Shown here: positions 1 through 8,449 of the stretch, one piece after another | Layout: each line of letters begins with the position of its first letter | Numbering within the stretch: the first letter of the stretch is position 1 | Source of the DNA: an uncultured Nitrosomonas sp. | GTDB lineage: Bacteria; Pseudomonadota; Gammaproteobacteria; Burkholderiales; Nitrosomonadaceae | Assembly (NCBI RefSeq): GCF_902826915.1 | Contig: NZ_CADEGP010000025.1 | Span: 1-36,806 of the forward strand | DNA length: 36,806 bases | Reading direction: 5' to 3' | Notes under the pieces: generated by a model | The model's database searches: none | Told to the model about the DNA's origin: nothing | The model's input: only the letters and a program-made list of their open reading frames with translations | Translations under genes and position numbers: made by a program

Positions 1-177
1 CATGTCTTCATCTTATGAAACTTCGGACTCCATGAAAATAAGCATACCTCAATTTAACTGTATTTCCAAAATAATAGAACAGTTAAGAGCACTGCAGTAA
101 AACCTATGTTGCGTTACGTACCTTTGTGGAATTTACCCATTGCTCCCTAAACCTCGACTTCAGACCTCAAAATCAAT

Positions 178-2142
178 TCATTTATATGATAATGAGCGTT
201 CAAGCCAAGCTTGAAACATCAATATATTCCACAAATGATATTGCCAATTTCGTCTACCTGTAGAATGTTCCAGCCATTTCTGCCGAATAGATACTGGGTT
301 GAAGAACCCTTCGTGTTTCAGGCGTGATTCATCCAGTAAGTCTTCGGCCCAATCGCGCAGCGGCCCACGTAACCAAGAATCAATCGGCACACCAAATCCC
401 ATCTTGGGCCGATCGATCAATTCTCGCGGCACATGCTTGTACAATACCTGGCGCAGCAACCATTTGCTATCACCATTTCGCAGCTTATATTTCATCGGCA
501 GCCGCCAGGCAAACTCATAAACGCGGTGATCAATCAGAGGCACGCGCGTTTCCAAGCTAACAGCCATGGCTGCACGGTCAACCTTCGTTAGGATATCATC
601 AGGCAAATAAGTGATCGAATCGAGCAACATCATCTGCTCTGCCAGCGACGGTAGCGTAGACAGACCACGAGTCAATTCAGTATCAGGCTCATCCATATTC
701 AGAACAACATCTTCCGGTGCCCAGTGACTAATAAAAGTTCGATAGAACGAGGATCCGCTATCACAATTCAACAAGGCCGCGCCTTTATGCAACTTGTCGC
801 CTGGTGCAGGCCATCGCTGCTTATTTGGAATGAACCCAGAAGCCAATCTGTACACGCGATCCCAAGTAGAAGGAGATATCGCCAGAATAGTGCTTGCGGC
901 AGTTTTTCGCAACCTTACGGGGAGACAAGAAATCATTCCCCAAAGACGTGCGGCCAAAAAATAACGATCATAACCACAAAAAAGCTCATCGCCACCATCT
1001 CCGGACAAAGACACCGTAACGTGCTGGCGTGTCAGTTCCGAAACTAGAAATGTGGGTATTTGTGAAGAATCCGAGAATGGCTCGTCATATATTATCGGCA
1101 GCCTTGGAATCACATTCAACGCATCTTGTGGAGAAACATAGAGCTCAGTATGCTCAGTACCTAAATGACGAGCAACTTCCCTAGCGAATACAGCTTCGTT
1201 ATAGCCATCTTCGTTAAAACCAATCGAAAATGTTTTAACGGGACGACGTGACTGTGCCTGCATTAGGGCGACCACCGTGGATGAATCCACTCCGCCGGAA
1301 AGAAAAGCGCCTAAGGGAACATCGCCCATCATCTGTCCTAACACCGATTGCATCAACTTTGACTCCAACGCATCGGCCGCCTCAACATCGGATGTAAACC
1401 TAAGTGGATCTGCAGTACCCGCAAACGCGGCTTCCTTCGCTGACCAATACGCCAAAGGCACGGGCTTCTCTCTTCGATGCAACGTATCAACTGAGAATTC
1501 TAGCCAAGTGCTGGGAGGCAATTTGAAAATATTCTGATAGATCGAATAGGGCGCAGGAATAAAACTATGCCGCAATAATAAGGCCAACGCACCTCGGTCA
1601 ATGCTCCCATTGAAACCTGGAATTCTACACAACGCCTTCAATTCTGACCCGAATGCCAGCATACCACCAACATAACCATAATAGAGTGGTTTTTCGCCCA
1701 TACGATCACGCGCTAGGGTTAGTTTTTTATCTTGTCTATCCCATAGGGCAATGGCAAACATACCAACCGTTTTTCTTAGCGTAGCCTCCATACCCCAACA
1801 TTCGAATGCTGCCAACAAAGATTCAGTATCTGTATGGCCACGCCAATCTGGCGCGCAGTTTCGCTTTTCTAGTTCCTCGCGTAGTTCAAGATGGTTGTAT
1901 ATCTCACCATTGAATGCTATTACGAAACGCCCCGATGCCGAAAGCATCGGTTGATGCCCTGTAGACGAAAGATCAAGAATGGATAGTCTTCGATGAGCCA
2001 AGCCCACGAATGCATTACAGTCTAACCAGATACCTGAATCATCAGGACCACGATGTTCGATAACCTTACTCATTTGCCCCAAGACTCTTTCAAATTCAAT
2101 TGGTGAAAAATTGCCGCCAAATACACCCGCTATTCCACACAT
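178..2142 (-). CDS. asnB: Glutamine-hydrolysing asparagine synthase-type amidotransferase
   Basis: This 654-residue protein matches class II glutamine amidotransferases of the AsnB family. It starts MCGIAGVFGG, so after Met removal Cys2 is the N-terminal nucleophile that releases ammonia from glutamine. The glutaminase domain covers roughly residues 2-215, with the HRGPDD, FNGEIYN and GEKPLYY signatures. The synthetase domain follows and carries the PP-loop SGGVDSS at 282-288, which binds ATP. Length and motifs are complete. Family members in polysaccharide loci often amidate a sugar acid or a precursor rather than make free asparagine. Because it lies at the downstream end of a minus-strand glycan cluster that includes UDP-GalNAcA genes, amidation of a uronic acid is plausible, but that is inference. 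An IS3 remnant separates it from the next upstream gene, so it may now need its own promoter in 2143-2236. Confidence 0.9.
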   Translation of the reverse strand: MCGIAGVFGGNFSPIEFERVLGQMSKVIEHRGPDDSGIWLDCNAFVGLAHRRLSILDLSSTGHQPMLSASGRFVIAFNGEIYNHLELREELEKRNCAPDWRGHTDTESLLAAFECWGMEATLRKTVGMFAIALWDRQDKKLTLARDRMGEKPLYYGYVGGMLAFGSELKALCRIPGFNGSIDRGALALLLRHSFIPAPYSIYQNIFKLPPSTWLEFSVDTLHRREKPVPLAYWSAKEAAFAGTADPLRFTSDVEAADALESKLMQSVLGQMMGDVPLGAFLSGGVDSSTVVALMQAQSRRPVKTFSIGFNEDGYNEAVFAREVARHLGTEHTELYVSPQDALNVIPRLPIIYDEPFSDSSQIPTFLVSELTRQHVTVSLSGDGGDELFCGYDRYFLAARLWGMISCLPVRLRKTAASTILAISPSTWDRVYRLASGFIPNKQRWPAPGDKLHKGAALLNCDSGSSFYRTFISHWAPEDVVLNMDEPDTELTRGLSTLPSLAEQMMLLDSITYLPDDILTKVDRAAMAVSLETRVPLIDHRVYEFAWRLPMKYKLRNGDSKWLLRQVLYKHVPRELIDRPKMGFGVPIDSWLRGPLRDWAEDLLDESRLKHEGFFNPVSIRQKWLEHSTGRRNWQYHLWNILMFQAWLERSLSYK

Positions 2143-2267
2143 CTGGGTAATTCCTTATTTATCATTAATATTTAGTAAGATACATACTTCTACCAAGTAT
2201 CACAATGATCACAATGGAGCCCGAAATACTAAAGTGTGACCTGGTCAAGTAAAACCGGACACCTCAG

Positions 2268-3155
2268 TTAAGCTGCTTTTATCGATTTTGCTGCTTCTGC
2301 TTCATATTGATTTGGACTTTTGTAATCCAGGTATAAATGCAGTCTTTGGTTGTTATAAAACACAGCGATATACTGCAAAATGTCCTGCTGTGCTTCATGG
2401 CGGGTTTGGTAATGCCGCCATTGGCAGCGTTCCTGCTTGAGGCTGCCAAAGAAACTTTCCGCAACTGCATTATCCCAACAATTCCCCAGGCGACTCATGC
2501 TGCCGATAAAACCATATGCTTTCAGTAGATTGCGGTATGCTTTGCCGGCATACTGCGATCCACGAGTCCTGCTGCACAATCAACCCCGGCGGTGGCCGAC
2601 GCAACCAGATCGCCATTCGCAATGCATCGCAGACCAGTGTCGCTTTCATCCGTGAGCTCATGCTCCACCCAACCACTTTCCTGGAGAACAAATCGATGAC
2701 AACCGCCAGATACAGCCAGCCTTCCTGAGTCCAAATGTAGGTAATGTCGCAAACATAGACTTGATCCGGTCTGGCAACCGTAAATTGCCGATTCAATTGG
2801 TTCTCAAACACTGGCAATGGGTGATTGATGTCCGTCGTCACCTTGTATTTCTTCCGGTGTCTCACTTGTATCCCAGCTTTCTGCATTAGTTCTCTTGTCT
2901 TCCAGCGACTAACCCGATAGCCCAAGGCATTTAGCGCTCGTTTTACCCTGCGACTGCCATAGATGTAATCGCATGATTTTGCAATATTCTGCACAGCACC
3001 AATCAGTTGTCGGTGACGCAGATCATCCGGGCAGTTGCGGCGGCGTTGTTCATAGTCATAGTAAGCACTGCGACTCACACCCAATAGCCGGCACATCAAG
3101 CCGACCGGGCAGGTCTTTTACTTTTGGGTAATAAACGAATACTTCACTTCGTTTC
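2268..3155 (-). pseudogene. IS3-family transposase OrfB, broken (nonsense plus frameshift)
   Basis: The rve/DDE integrase part of an IS3 transposase can be followed in two frames. The N-terminal part runs to about 2567 (MCRLLGVSRSAYYDY and VCDITYIWTQEGWLYLAVV, holding the first catalytic Asp). The C-terminal part runs from there to 2268 (RGSQYAGKAY, then NCWDNAVAESFFGSLKQE with the catalytic Glu). The shift is explained by one extra base at about 2565, just after the second catalytic Asp codon, in the conserved D-RGSQY motif. An in-frame TAA at 3118-3120 also interrupts the frame ahead of residue LMCRLL. The usual His-Ser before that Asp reads Gln-Gln. The gene is therefore inactive by at least two independent lesions. 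Confidence 0.85.
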
Positions 3156-3422
3156 TTTTGCGAAAAAGACCGCCTCCTCCTTTAATCGCTTGTTTTCTAT
3201 CTTAAGTCGCCGGATTACTTCCTGCAGTTTCCCATTACCGCGGAATGCCTGACCATTAGTATCCGCCTGGCTCTCCCTGACCCATCGCCCAAGCATGTTA
3301 GACCTGATTTCCAGGCTCCTGGCCGCTTCTGCTATCGTTAATCCCTGATCAAATACCAGACTAATTGCGTCCAGTTTGAATTCCTTTATATATTGTTTCT
3401 TCGTTTCCATTTCTTCCTCCAA
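3144..3422 (-). CDS. IS3-family transposase OrfA (helix-turn-helix)
   Basis: This 92-residue protein is the DNA-binding OrfA of an IS3-type element. It has a helix-turn-helix near the N terminus (LTIAEAARSLEIRSNMLGRW) followed by a Lys/Glu-rich C-terminal helix likely to form the leucine-zipper coiled coil (LKIENKRLKEEAVFF). A good ribosome binding site (GGAGGAAG) lies just upstream of the first ATG. OrfB lies in the -1 frame relative to this ORF, and the A-rich stretch near 3150-3160 (AAAAG) is a plausible site for programmed -1 frameshifting. OrfA itself appears intact, but OrfB downstream is broken. Confidence 0.85.
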   Translation of the reverse strand: MEEEMETKKQYIKEFKLDAISLVFDQGLTIAEAARSLEIRSNMLGRWVRESQADTNGQAFRGNGKLQEVIRRLKIENKRLKEEAVFFAKETK

Positions 3423-3503
3423 TTAAGATTATTTTCTCTTAACTGGAGTGTCCGGGTCTATTAGACCTCAGCAGTGCCCCACGATACGCTTATAGCACAC
3501 AAG

Positions 3504-4634
3504 CTACCGTTCCTTACTATCGCGTCCCCACACGGCATGATACGCCGCAATCATCTTTTTCAGACTGAAGTTCTCAATCACCCTCATGCGTGCCGCCTCA
3601 CAACGAATCTGCCAGTCGGTGATGTTACCGCGCGTTGCCAAGGCAGACTGAATGGCCCCGGCAAGCTGCACCGAATCAGAAGGCGGTATTATCCAGCCGG
3701 TGTCACCAACAATGAAGGCGGCATCGCCCACATCGGTGGTGACACAAGGCGTACCACAGGCCATGGCCTCGGCCAGTACGTTAGGGAATGCCTCGTTACT
3801 CGATGATAGTACATGCAGATCCAGAGCGCTCATCACAGCAGGGACATCGCTACGCTGGCTGAGCAACAGCACTTCATTGCGCAGATTGTATTGTTCTAGC
3901 CAAGCGACAAGCTGGACATTGTCTGCGTCTAAACCATGCCCCACAAGCACGCAGCGAAACAGTATATTCCTCTGCTTGAGTAGGGTAAGGGCACGCAGTA
4001 GGTTTTCGTGGTCTTTTAGCGGGTTAAAGCGACCAACCATGCCAAGCAATGCCATGTCATGGTCCACGCCCCATTCCTCGCGCAGTCGTAGCCGCGTTGT
4101 AGTGTCTGGCTTAAAATGGTTCAGGTCGTAACCGTTGGGTATCACGACCAACTTGTCGATATCAAAGCCCAGTGTCTGTTGTGTTTCCCGTGCTCGCTCA
4201 GCACAACAGACAATACCGGCCGGTATCCAATGCGATAGACGGGCGTTTAAGTGCGCAATAGCAATGGTGGAACGGCGTGATTTGCCCGGCTCGAGCGCGC
4301 TACGAACGCCCCAGAACACTCTGTTCACTCCTGCTAATCGTGCCAACACGCCACCAACGATGTCGGCATGATACATCCAAGTTTGTACCACATCAGGTTT
4401 TAAGCTGCGGATCAATCGATACAATTTAACCATGCCAGATATGGTTACACGACCTTGCGGCATATTTAACTGATGGACTGTAATCCCCTCTTCGTGCAAT
4501 AAAGTACCATATTTACCTTTGTCCATGAGTGAGAAAACAATGTGAGTATTTAACTCATCGTGAGAACACAATTGATATAAATTCTTTTCTGCACCACCAT
4601 CACCAAGACCCGTAATTACATGAATAATTCTCAT
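3504..4634 (-). CDS. GT4-family glycosyltransferase
   Basis: This is a 376-residue retaining GT-B fold glycosyltransferase of family GT4. The N-terminal Rossmann half has the glycine-rich GLGDGGAEKNL loop at about 9-19. The C-terminal nucleotide-sugar half has GRFNPLKDHENLL near 201-213 and the EX7E motif from E281 to E289 (EAFPNVLAE). Length is normal for the family. It should add a sugar to a lipid-linked glycan on the cytoplasmic membrane face; donor and acceptor cannot be told from sequence. It is about 90 bp downstream of a second GT4 gene in the same direction. The IS3 remnant begins 31 bp beyond its stop codon. Confidence 0.85.
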   Translation of the reverse strand: MRIIHVITGLGDGGAEKNLYQLCSHDELNTHIVFSLMDKGKYGTLLHEEGITVHQLNMPQGRVTISGMVKLYRLIRSLKPDVVQTWMYHADIVGGVLARLAGVNRVFWGVRSALEPGKSRRSTIAIAHLNARLSHWIPAGIVCCAERARETQQTLGFDIDKLVVIPNGYDLNHFKPDTTTRLRLREEWGVDHDMALLGMVGRFNPLKDHENLLRALTLLKQRNILFRCVLVGHGLDADNVQLVAWLEQYNLRNEVLLLSQRSDVPAVMSALDLHVLSSSNEAFPNVLAEAMACGTPCVTTDVGDAAFIVGDTGWIIPPSDSVQLAGAIQSALATRGNITDWQIRCEAARMRVIENFSLKKMIAAYHAVWGRDSKER

Positions 4635-4724
4635 AAATGATTTATTTACTTAATAATATCGCACTACTAAGAAACATATGATGAATTATTCTTCCACATA
4701 TGCGCAAGACCCGTCAGCTTAGAT

Positions 4725-5846
4725 TTATTTTGTGACTTTATCAAACAGCTTATCCCACATGGTCAATATACTTTCTGGCGAATAACGCTCTCTGATTTCG
4801 ATGGCCCTCTGCCCCATACGCTCGCGTGCTTCATCATTCCGCATCAATTGATCTAGTGCACTAGCGAGAGCAGGCACATCACCCACCGGACTTACCAGCA
4901 ATCCGTCTACACCATGCCGGATAATATCGCGCGGGCCAGTATCGCAATCAGAACTCACCGCTGCGCATCCATATGCCATGGCCTCGACTAAGGTGTTGGG
5001 AAAACCTTCGGATAGTGAACTCATCACATACAAATCGGCACGCTGATACCAATCGCTCACATTGCCCGCACGACCCGGTAGATGAATTCGCGCTTCCAAG
5101 CCAAGCACTTGTACTTGCGATGCCAACGATCGTCGTAGCGGCCCTTCCCCAAGAATTACCAAGTCCCAGTTCTGGTGCATCGCCGCAAGCTCTGAAAAAG
5201 CTATGAGCAAATAATCAAAACCTTTATTCTCATCTATGCGGCCTACTGCAAGCAAGAGCCTGCGCTCTGGCGTGATCCATGATGTCGGAGCTAAACTGGG
5301 CTCGGATACTGCCAGCGGATAACAAGATGGATTAGGAATCACTACCCCACGCGCACGTGGAATTTTATCATTCAGCCAACTTAATCCCTCATTTGTAAGC
5401 ATCACTACGCACGCTGCATAGGGGTAAGTCCATTTGCGCAAGCACTTATAAACCCAACCTACCGAGGCCATTGGGGGATATGTGTGCTCTGAAACAATCA
5501 CGGAGTATTCACTGTAGTAGGATGCCACTAAGGCGGCGATATTTACATTGGAAAGAAACGACAACACTACATCGGGTTTGGTAGTCTTAATCAAGCGACG
5601 AAGCGCTAAGAGACGTTTGACCTGCCGTAGAGGACCTTGTCGATCGCTATGACCTGTCAGATCCGCTAGGTAGCACAGCTCGACGCCTTCCGAAAGCGAA
5701 TAAAAACATTCGCCACGTTTGGAATAGGTCACTACCAGTGTGACTTGATCACCACGCTCTACCCAAGCATTAGCTAGGTTAGCAGCTACACGTTCAGCGC
5801 CACCGCTATTCATGGAGCTAACAAGAAACAAGATTTTTCTAATCAT
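4725..5846 (-). CDS. GT4-family glycosyltransferase (PglA/PglJ-like)
   Basis: This 373-residue GT4 enzyme starts MIRKILFLVSSMNSGGAER, the usual acceptor-side loop. It has VGRIDENKGFDYL near 201-213 and the EX7E motif E280 to E288 (EGFPNTLVE). The C-terminal part is very similar to the glycosyltransferase encoded at 7308-8441, and 196 bp of the two genes are identical at the DNA level. The N-terminal third differs much more, so the two enzymes probably use different acceptors with a similar donor. It lies between the ligase-like gene and the first GT4 gene, all on the minus strand, in a likely polysaccharide operon. The annotated ATG gives the standard family N terminus. Confidence 0.85.
   Translation of the reverse strand: MIRKILFLVSSMNSGGAERVAANLANAWVERGDQVTLVVTYSKRGECFYSLSEGVELCYLADLTGHSDRQGPLRQVKRLLALRRLIKTTKPDVVLSFLSNVNIAALVASYYSEYSVIVSEHTYPPMASVGWVYKCLRKWTYPYAACVVMLTNEGLSWLNDKIPRARGVVIPNPSCYPLAVSEPSLAPTSWITPERRLLLAVGRIDENKGFDYLLIAFSELAAMHQNWDLVILGEGPLRRSLASQVQVLGLEARIHLPGRAGNVSDWYQRADLYVMSSLSEGFPNTLVEAMAYGCAAVSSDCDTGPRDIIRHGVDGLLVSPVGDVPALASALDQLMRNDEARERMGQRAIEIRERYSPESILTMWDKLFDKVTK
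4755..4950. repeat. 196-bp direct repeat, copy 1 (3' part of glycosyltransferase gene)
   Basis: These 196 bases are identical to 7356-7551 by direct reading of both stretches. They encode the last part of the GT4 domain, from about CDTGPRDIIRHGVDG to SILTMW. Flanking parts of the two genes differ clearly. Perfect identity confined to one block suggests recent gene conversion or recombination between the paralogues. Confidence 0.9.
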
Positions 5847-5960
5847 AGCAACGATCCAACAATAATTTTTTACGGATCATTTTGAAAAAATGAATGGATA
5901 AAATCCGAGCTAAACTATTGAGATCAGACCATAATCACCATAAAAAACATATAGCTTAAA

Positions 5961-7283
5961 TTACTTACCCACCCAGAGTTTATAAGAGTCTGTTTTACCT
6001 GTCTCAACAGGTCGCCCCTCAAATAACGCCGCTTGAGTCCGCCCGATGGCCTTACGCTCTTCAGCCAGTAGTGATGCAAGTGTTATTATGCCTACAGCTT
6101 CACTCAACATAGTGTGACTAAAAAAACCTAAAAATGCAAAATAAATAGCAATCAAAACCAATGCCGTACCTGTGTCACATTCCTGACGCGACAAGCCATG
6201 TCGATATAAACGCATTCCCCTGATATAAATGATGCCTATAAACGACAAATAAAGAATGCCTCCAAATAGACCCTGTTCAAGTACTAGCATTAGGTACATA
6301 TTATGTGTAGATTGTGAATAACCCCATGTTCTTGAGTCCGCATCCATCTTTCCTGCGCCAAATCCTAATAATGGTTCTTCCGTGAATTTTTGCCACCCAA
6401 GCTCAGCGACATGGCGTCTCTCATTTGCGCTGTCGTCATCCACTTCACTCATACTCTTAAAAAAACTCAGACGGTTCATCACATTTTCATAATTAATGTC
6501 GGGCGAACCGATTCCTCTCATAAACAACTCAGAGCAGATAGCAACACTTAATGGCGTTACAATTAACAATGCGATAAATGTTTTCTTGTTAAATTGTCCG
6601 CGCCAAACCCATACCGCTGTCACTAGAATCGCAAGCAAGAGAGATGAGCGAGAAAATGTCGGAAACACGCCAATGAGCATAATCATGGCCAATAGAACAC
6701 GCATACGCATGTGCACAAATGGCATTGCGGCAATACACATCAGTATCAACGCATTACCCGCCATATTGGCATTGAGAAACCAGCCTGACGCGCGCCCCGG
6801 ATTACTCAATTCATTATCAAAAGGAACAAAGAAGGCAGGTTTAAGAAAATCCACCCAGAAACATATAGCCGCAAATAAGGCACAGCCAAACCATATCCAT
6901 ACTAATCGGTGAAGATCTGTAGCTGACGCCAACACCAGACTAACCGCGAACAACAACATCATTAAAAACCTTACCCGCCATCCACGATTCTCAAGATCAA
7001 GATATCCATCGTCAATCAGCACCAACCAGAGTAAGCCGGTTATTGCATAAACCACAAACCAATAAAGCAGCGGTTCATTTAGCAAAGGATTCAACGCACT
7101 CGGACGTATAAAAATCAACATCGATGCCATTATGCCAGCTATTGCATAATACAATGTAGTCGGTGGTCCACCAAGTATGGTGTAATAATAATTAGGCCAA
7201 TTGGTTAGAAAAATTATCCCCAGCACTGCCAAGCTGATGGAAGCAAACCAATGGCTTCTAGATATTCTTGTATTATGTGACAT
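5961..7283 (-). CDS. O-antigen ligase / polymerase-like membrane protein (Wzy_C type)
   Basis: This is a 440-residue polytopic membrane protein with about 10-12 hydrophobic segments. A large periplasmic-type loop around residues 250-320 holds GFGAGKMD and STHNMYLMLVLEQG, the pattern of the Wzy_C/WaaL O-antigen ligase family, in which the His after Ser-Thr is conserved. Such proteins either polymerise repeat units or transfer the finished glycan to lipid A or protein. Sequence alone does not separate these roles. It is flanked by glycosyltransferase genes on the same strand, with 114 bp on its downstream side and 24 bp upstream. The C-terminal tail after the last helix is short and polar. Confidence 0.8.
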   Translation of the reverse strand: MSHNTRISRSHWFASISLAVLGIIFLTNWPNYYYTILGGPPTTLYYAIAGIMASMLIFIRPSALNPLLNEPLLYWFVVYAITGLLWLVLIDDGYLDLENRGWRVRFLMMLLFAVSLVLASATDLHRLVWIWFGCALFAAICFWVDFLKPAFFVPFDNELSNPGRASGWFLNANMAGNALILMCIAAMPFVHMRMRVLLAMIMLIGVFPTFSRSSLLLAILVTAVWVWRGQFNKKTFIALLIVTPLSVAICSELFMRGIGSPDINYENVMNRLSFFKSMSEVDDDSANERRHVAELGWQKFTEEPLLGFGAGKMDADSRTWGYSQSTHNMYLMLVLEQGLFGGILYLSFIGIIYIRGMRLYRHGLSRQECDTGTALVLIAIYFAFLGFFSHTMLSEAVGIITLASLLAEERKAIGRTQAALFEGRPVETGKTDSYKLWVGK

Positions 7284-7307
7284 GAAGAGATTGCCTCATG
7301 TTTATAA

Positions 7308-8441
7308 CTAACATTTAATAACCTGGCTTGAGACTTCCTCGTTAAAAAGTTTGTTCCACATGGTCAATATACTTTCTGGCGAATAACGCTCTCTGATTTC
7401 GATGGCCCTCTGCCCCATACGCTCGCGTGCTTCATCATTCCGCATCAATTGATCTAGTGCACTAGCGAGAGCAGGCACATCACCCACCGGACTTACCAGC
7501 AATCCGTCTACACCATGCCGGATAATATCGCGCGGGCCAGTATCGCAATCATAACTCACTGCCGCACATCCATGTGCCATGACCTCAACCAAGGTCATAG
7601 GAAAGCCTTCGTAGCGTGAACTCATCACATACAAATCGGCACGTTGATACCAGTCGCTCACATTACCCACACGACCCGGCAAGTGCACTCGCGTTTCCAG
7701 GGCATGTGTTTGCATTTGTAATTCCAGTGCCTCTCGTAGTAAACCTTCTCCAAGAACTACCAGGTCCCAGTCCTGGTGTGCCGCTACAAGCTCTGAAAAA
7801 GCCATGAGCAAATAATCAAAGCCTTTTTGTTCGTCCAAGCGACCTACTGCGAGCAGGAGCCTACGCTCTGACGCAATCCATGCTGCTGGAGCTAAAAAGG
7901 GCTCGGATATTGCCAACGGATAGGAAGATGGGTTGGGGATAACCACCCCTCGTGCACGAGGAATTTTATTATTCAGCCAGTCTAGCCCTTCACTTGTAAG
8001 CATCACTACGCGCGCTGCATAAGGGTAAGTCCATTTGCGAATTCGGTCCCAGAATAAGTTTGCCGGTTTCATCGGTGGATAATTGTGCTCCGTAGCAATT
8101 ACTGGAATACCAAGCCTTATTCCGGCTAATATAGCAAGCACAGAGGAGGTAGTCATCACTGCTAGAACGATGTCTGGAGAAAGCCTGCGTAGTTCACGTC
8201 GGATAGCAATGACGCGGTGCAGATTTGAGAGAATCGCCTTCAAGATGCTGGAGGACTCCCCAGAGAGATCAAGTGCGATACGTGATATATCAGAACTCAA
8301 TTCGTAGAAATCCATCGACTTCGGCGCAAGCGTAATCACTGTAACCTGCCAACCACACTTAGCCCATTCATTGGCTAGATTAGCAGTAACACGCTCCGCG
8401 CCACCGCTGCTCATAGAATTAGTAAGGATAACGATATTCAT
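7308..8441 (-). CDS. GT4-family glycosyltransferase (paralogue of the 4725 gene)
   Basis: This GT4 enzyme is 377 residues from the chosen start. The frame stays open for 36 codons further upstream, but those codons lie within the 3' end of the flippase gene. The ATG at 8441 begins MNIVILTNSMSSGGAER, the family N terminus, and leaves an 8-bp gap after the flippase stop. It has VGRLDEQKGFDYL and an EX7E-type motif (EGFPMTLVE). The C-terminal quarter is nearly identical to the neighbour at 4725, including a 196-bp identical DNA block. The N-terminal half is divergent. It is probably co-transcribed with the flippase and ligase-like genes. Its sugar specificity is unknown. Confidence 0.85.
   Translation of the reverse strand: MNIVILTNSMSSGGAERVTANLANEWAKCGWQVTVITLAPKSMDFYELSSDISRIALDLSGESSSILKAILSNLHRVIAIRRELRRLSPDIVLAVMTTSSVLAILAGIRLGIPVIATEHNYPPMKPANLFWDRIRKWTYPYAARVVMLTSEGLDWLNNKIPRARGVVIPNPSSYPLAISEPFLAPAAWIASERRLLLAVGRLDEQKGFDYLLMAFSELVAAHQDWDLVVLGEGLLREALELQMQTHALETRVHLPGRVGNVSDWYQRADLYVMSSRYEGFPMTLVEVMAHGCAAVSYDCDTGPRDIIRHGVDGLLVSPVGDVPALASALDQLMRNDEARERMGQRAIEIRERYSPESILTMWNKLFNEEVSSQVIKC
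7356..7551. repeat. 196-bp direct repeat, copy 2 (3' part of glycosyltransferase gene)
   Basis: Identical to 4755-4950 and in the same orientation, about 2.6 kb apart. Recombination between the two would delete the ligase-like gene and create a hybrid glycosyltransferase. Confidence 0.9.
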
Positions 8442-8449
8442 ACTTATGA

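Larger units (their letters stand above)
2237..3473 (-). mobile_element. IS3-family insertion sequence, decayed, with 3-bp target duplication
   Basis: The element is about 1237 bp with two transposase frames on the minus strand. Imperfect terminal inverted repeats are visible: the low-coordinate end begins TGACCTGGTC and the other end, read on the minus strand, begins TGCTGAGGTC. Both continue into CCGGACAC and AGTTAAG. GTG at 2234-2236 and GTG at 3474-3476 flank these ends as a 3-bp target duplication, which fits the IS3 group. It lies between asnB and a glycosyltransferase gene. The transposase orfB carries a nonsense codon and a frameshift, so this copy should not move by itself. Confidence 0.85.

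Noticed and set aside
2268..3422. IS3 orfA/orfB split read simply as programmed frameshifting
   Set aside because: The orfA-orfB phase does fit programmed -1 frameshifting, but orfB has an additional nonsense codon and an internal frameshift that it cannot explain.
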